The position numbers and the translations under genes were made by a program. 64,000 bases of DNA, taken from the NCBI RefSeq assembly GCF_002775205.1, contig NC_036460.1, positions 1,990,056-2,054,055 on the forward strand, given 5' to 3'. Origin of the DNA: Xiphophorus maculatus. Its lineage: Eukaryota; Chordata; Actinopteri; Cyprinodontiformes; Poeciliidae. Shown here piece by piece: positions 63,509 through 64,000 of this stretch (position 1 is its first letter; every line of letters starts with the position of its first letter). The notes below the pieces were generated by a model. That model ran no database searches and had not been told where the DNA came from. It saw only the letters and a program-made list of their open reading frames with translations.

Positions 63509-64000
63509 CTTCGTCCTCTTCGCAGTCGAGGAACAAGTAAACACTGTTGAAGCACAAACCATCATCATCATCCTCAGCTGTAGTGGTGTGTGTATCCTGA
63601 TCACAAAGGGCGCCCCCTGCTGGTCTTTACATCATACTAAGACAAAATATTCCATCAGAAGTTGAACTAAATTAGAAGAATTTAGTAAACCTGCTGTGAG
63701 TAAAGAGGAAACCTGAAGTCTGAGCAGAAAGAGGACAGAAGGATCTGGGACAGGCTGAGATGGAGAAAAGAAAAGACCTGAGGAAGAGGAGAAGCAGGAG
63801 GAAGATGAAAGCTAAAAGTCAAAACACTGACAATCGTTACAGATGGAAGAAATGAAAATAACGGTTCAGTTCCTGGTCATTAGGAGGTAAGCGAATGGTT
63901 TTTATGCGACATGTTTTATAGTGAAGGGTTTTTCTGCACGGGGTCTTTATGCATGTTCTCCCTGTGCATGGTGGATTCTCTCTGGGTACTCCGGCTTCCT
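63509..64000. other. Upstream region of rnf168
   Basis: Presumed 5'UTR and promoter of rnf168. At 63935-64000 begins a copy of the common teleost repeat also at 14265-14480 ('ctctgggtactccggcttcc'), cut by the window edge. No other feature seen. Confidence 0.45.

Noticed and set aside
63240-63600. RING-bearing frame read straight through the His-Thr repeats as one exon
   Set aside because: The conserved second half of the RING is in the exon at 62877, so a donor at 63374 is required; the read-through is intron minisatellite.

Overview
This window is nuclear DNA of a ray-finned fish. It has small exons with GT-AG introns, long AT-rich intergenic stretches, many microsatellites, and the usual teleost repeats: L2-type and CR1/Rex-type LINEs, hAT and Tc1-like DNA elements, and a Ty1/copia fossil. 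A percomorph is likely. No species can be named from the sequence alone.

Layout. (1) 1-7183, minus: the 5' part of a Kunitz-type protease inhibitor of the HAI family (MANEC domain, then two Kunitz domains), running off the left edge. (2) 12.2-48.6 kb, plus: a tandem cluster of five class A GPCRs of the P2Y12/13/14-GPR87-GPR171-GPR34 branch. I call them A to E, at 12222-15742, 22926-24650, 30995-33285, 39397-41327 and 47242-48563. Every one has three coding exons with introns at the same two places: inside TM1 (phase 0) and inside the TM3 'DRY' motif (phase 2). B to E also have a recognisable non-coding first exon far upstream. All five read SRY or NRY instead of DRY. B and C form a recent tandem duplication that extends into their downstream sequence. 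A further promoter and first exon without its own gene lies at 16.7-17.25 kb, and a broken copia element sits between it and gene B. A tRNA-Asp(GTC) gene lies in intron 1 of C. (3) 51562-53476, minus: an L6/TM4SF gene closest to TM4SF19. (4) 58484-63508, minus: the DNA-damage E3 ligase gene rnf168, complete in seven exons. From memory, TM4SF19 and RNF168 are near neighbours on human 3q29, so this pairing looks like conserved synteny.

Most notable signals: the intron-bearing, DRY-less P2Y-like receptor array, with lineage-specific changes at predicted ligand contacts; mosaic (gene-conversion-like) exons among B, C and D; simple repeats at two rnf168 splice sites, including tandem amplification of the exon 1 donor itself; a His-rich heptad repeat in the N-terminus of receptor B; an unclassified 1.5-kb retroposon-like insert with a 10-bp target duplication; and repeated short perfect hairpins scattered across the window.

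All exon models come from reading ORFs and splice consensus by eye. No alignment or database search was run.
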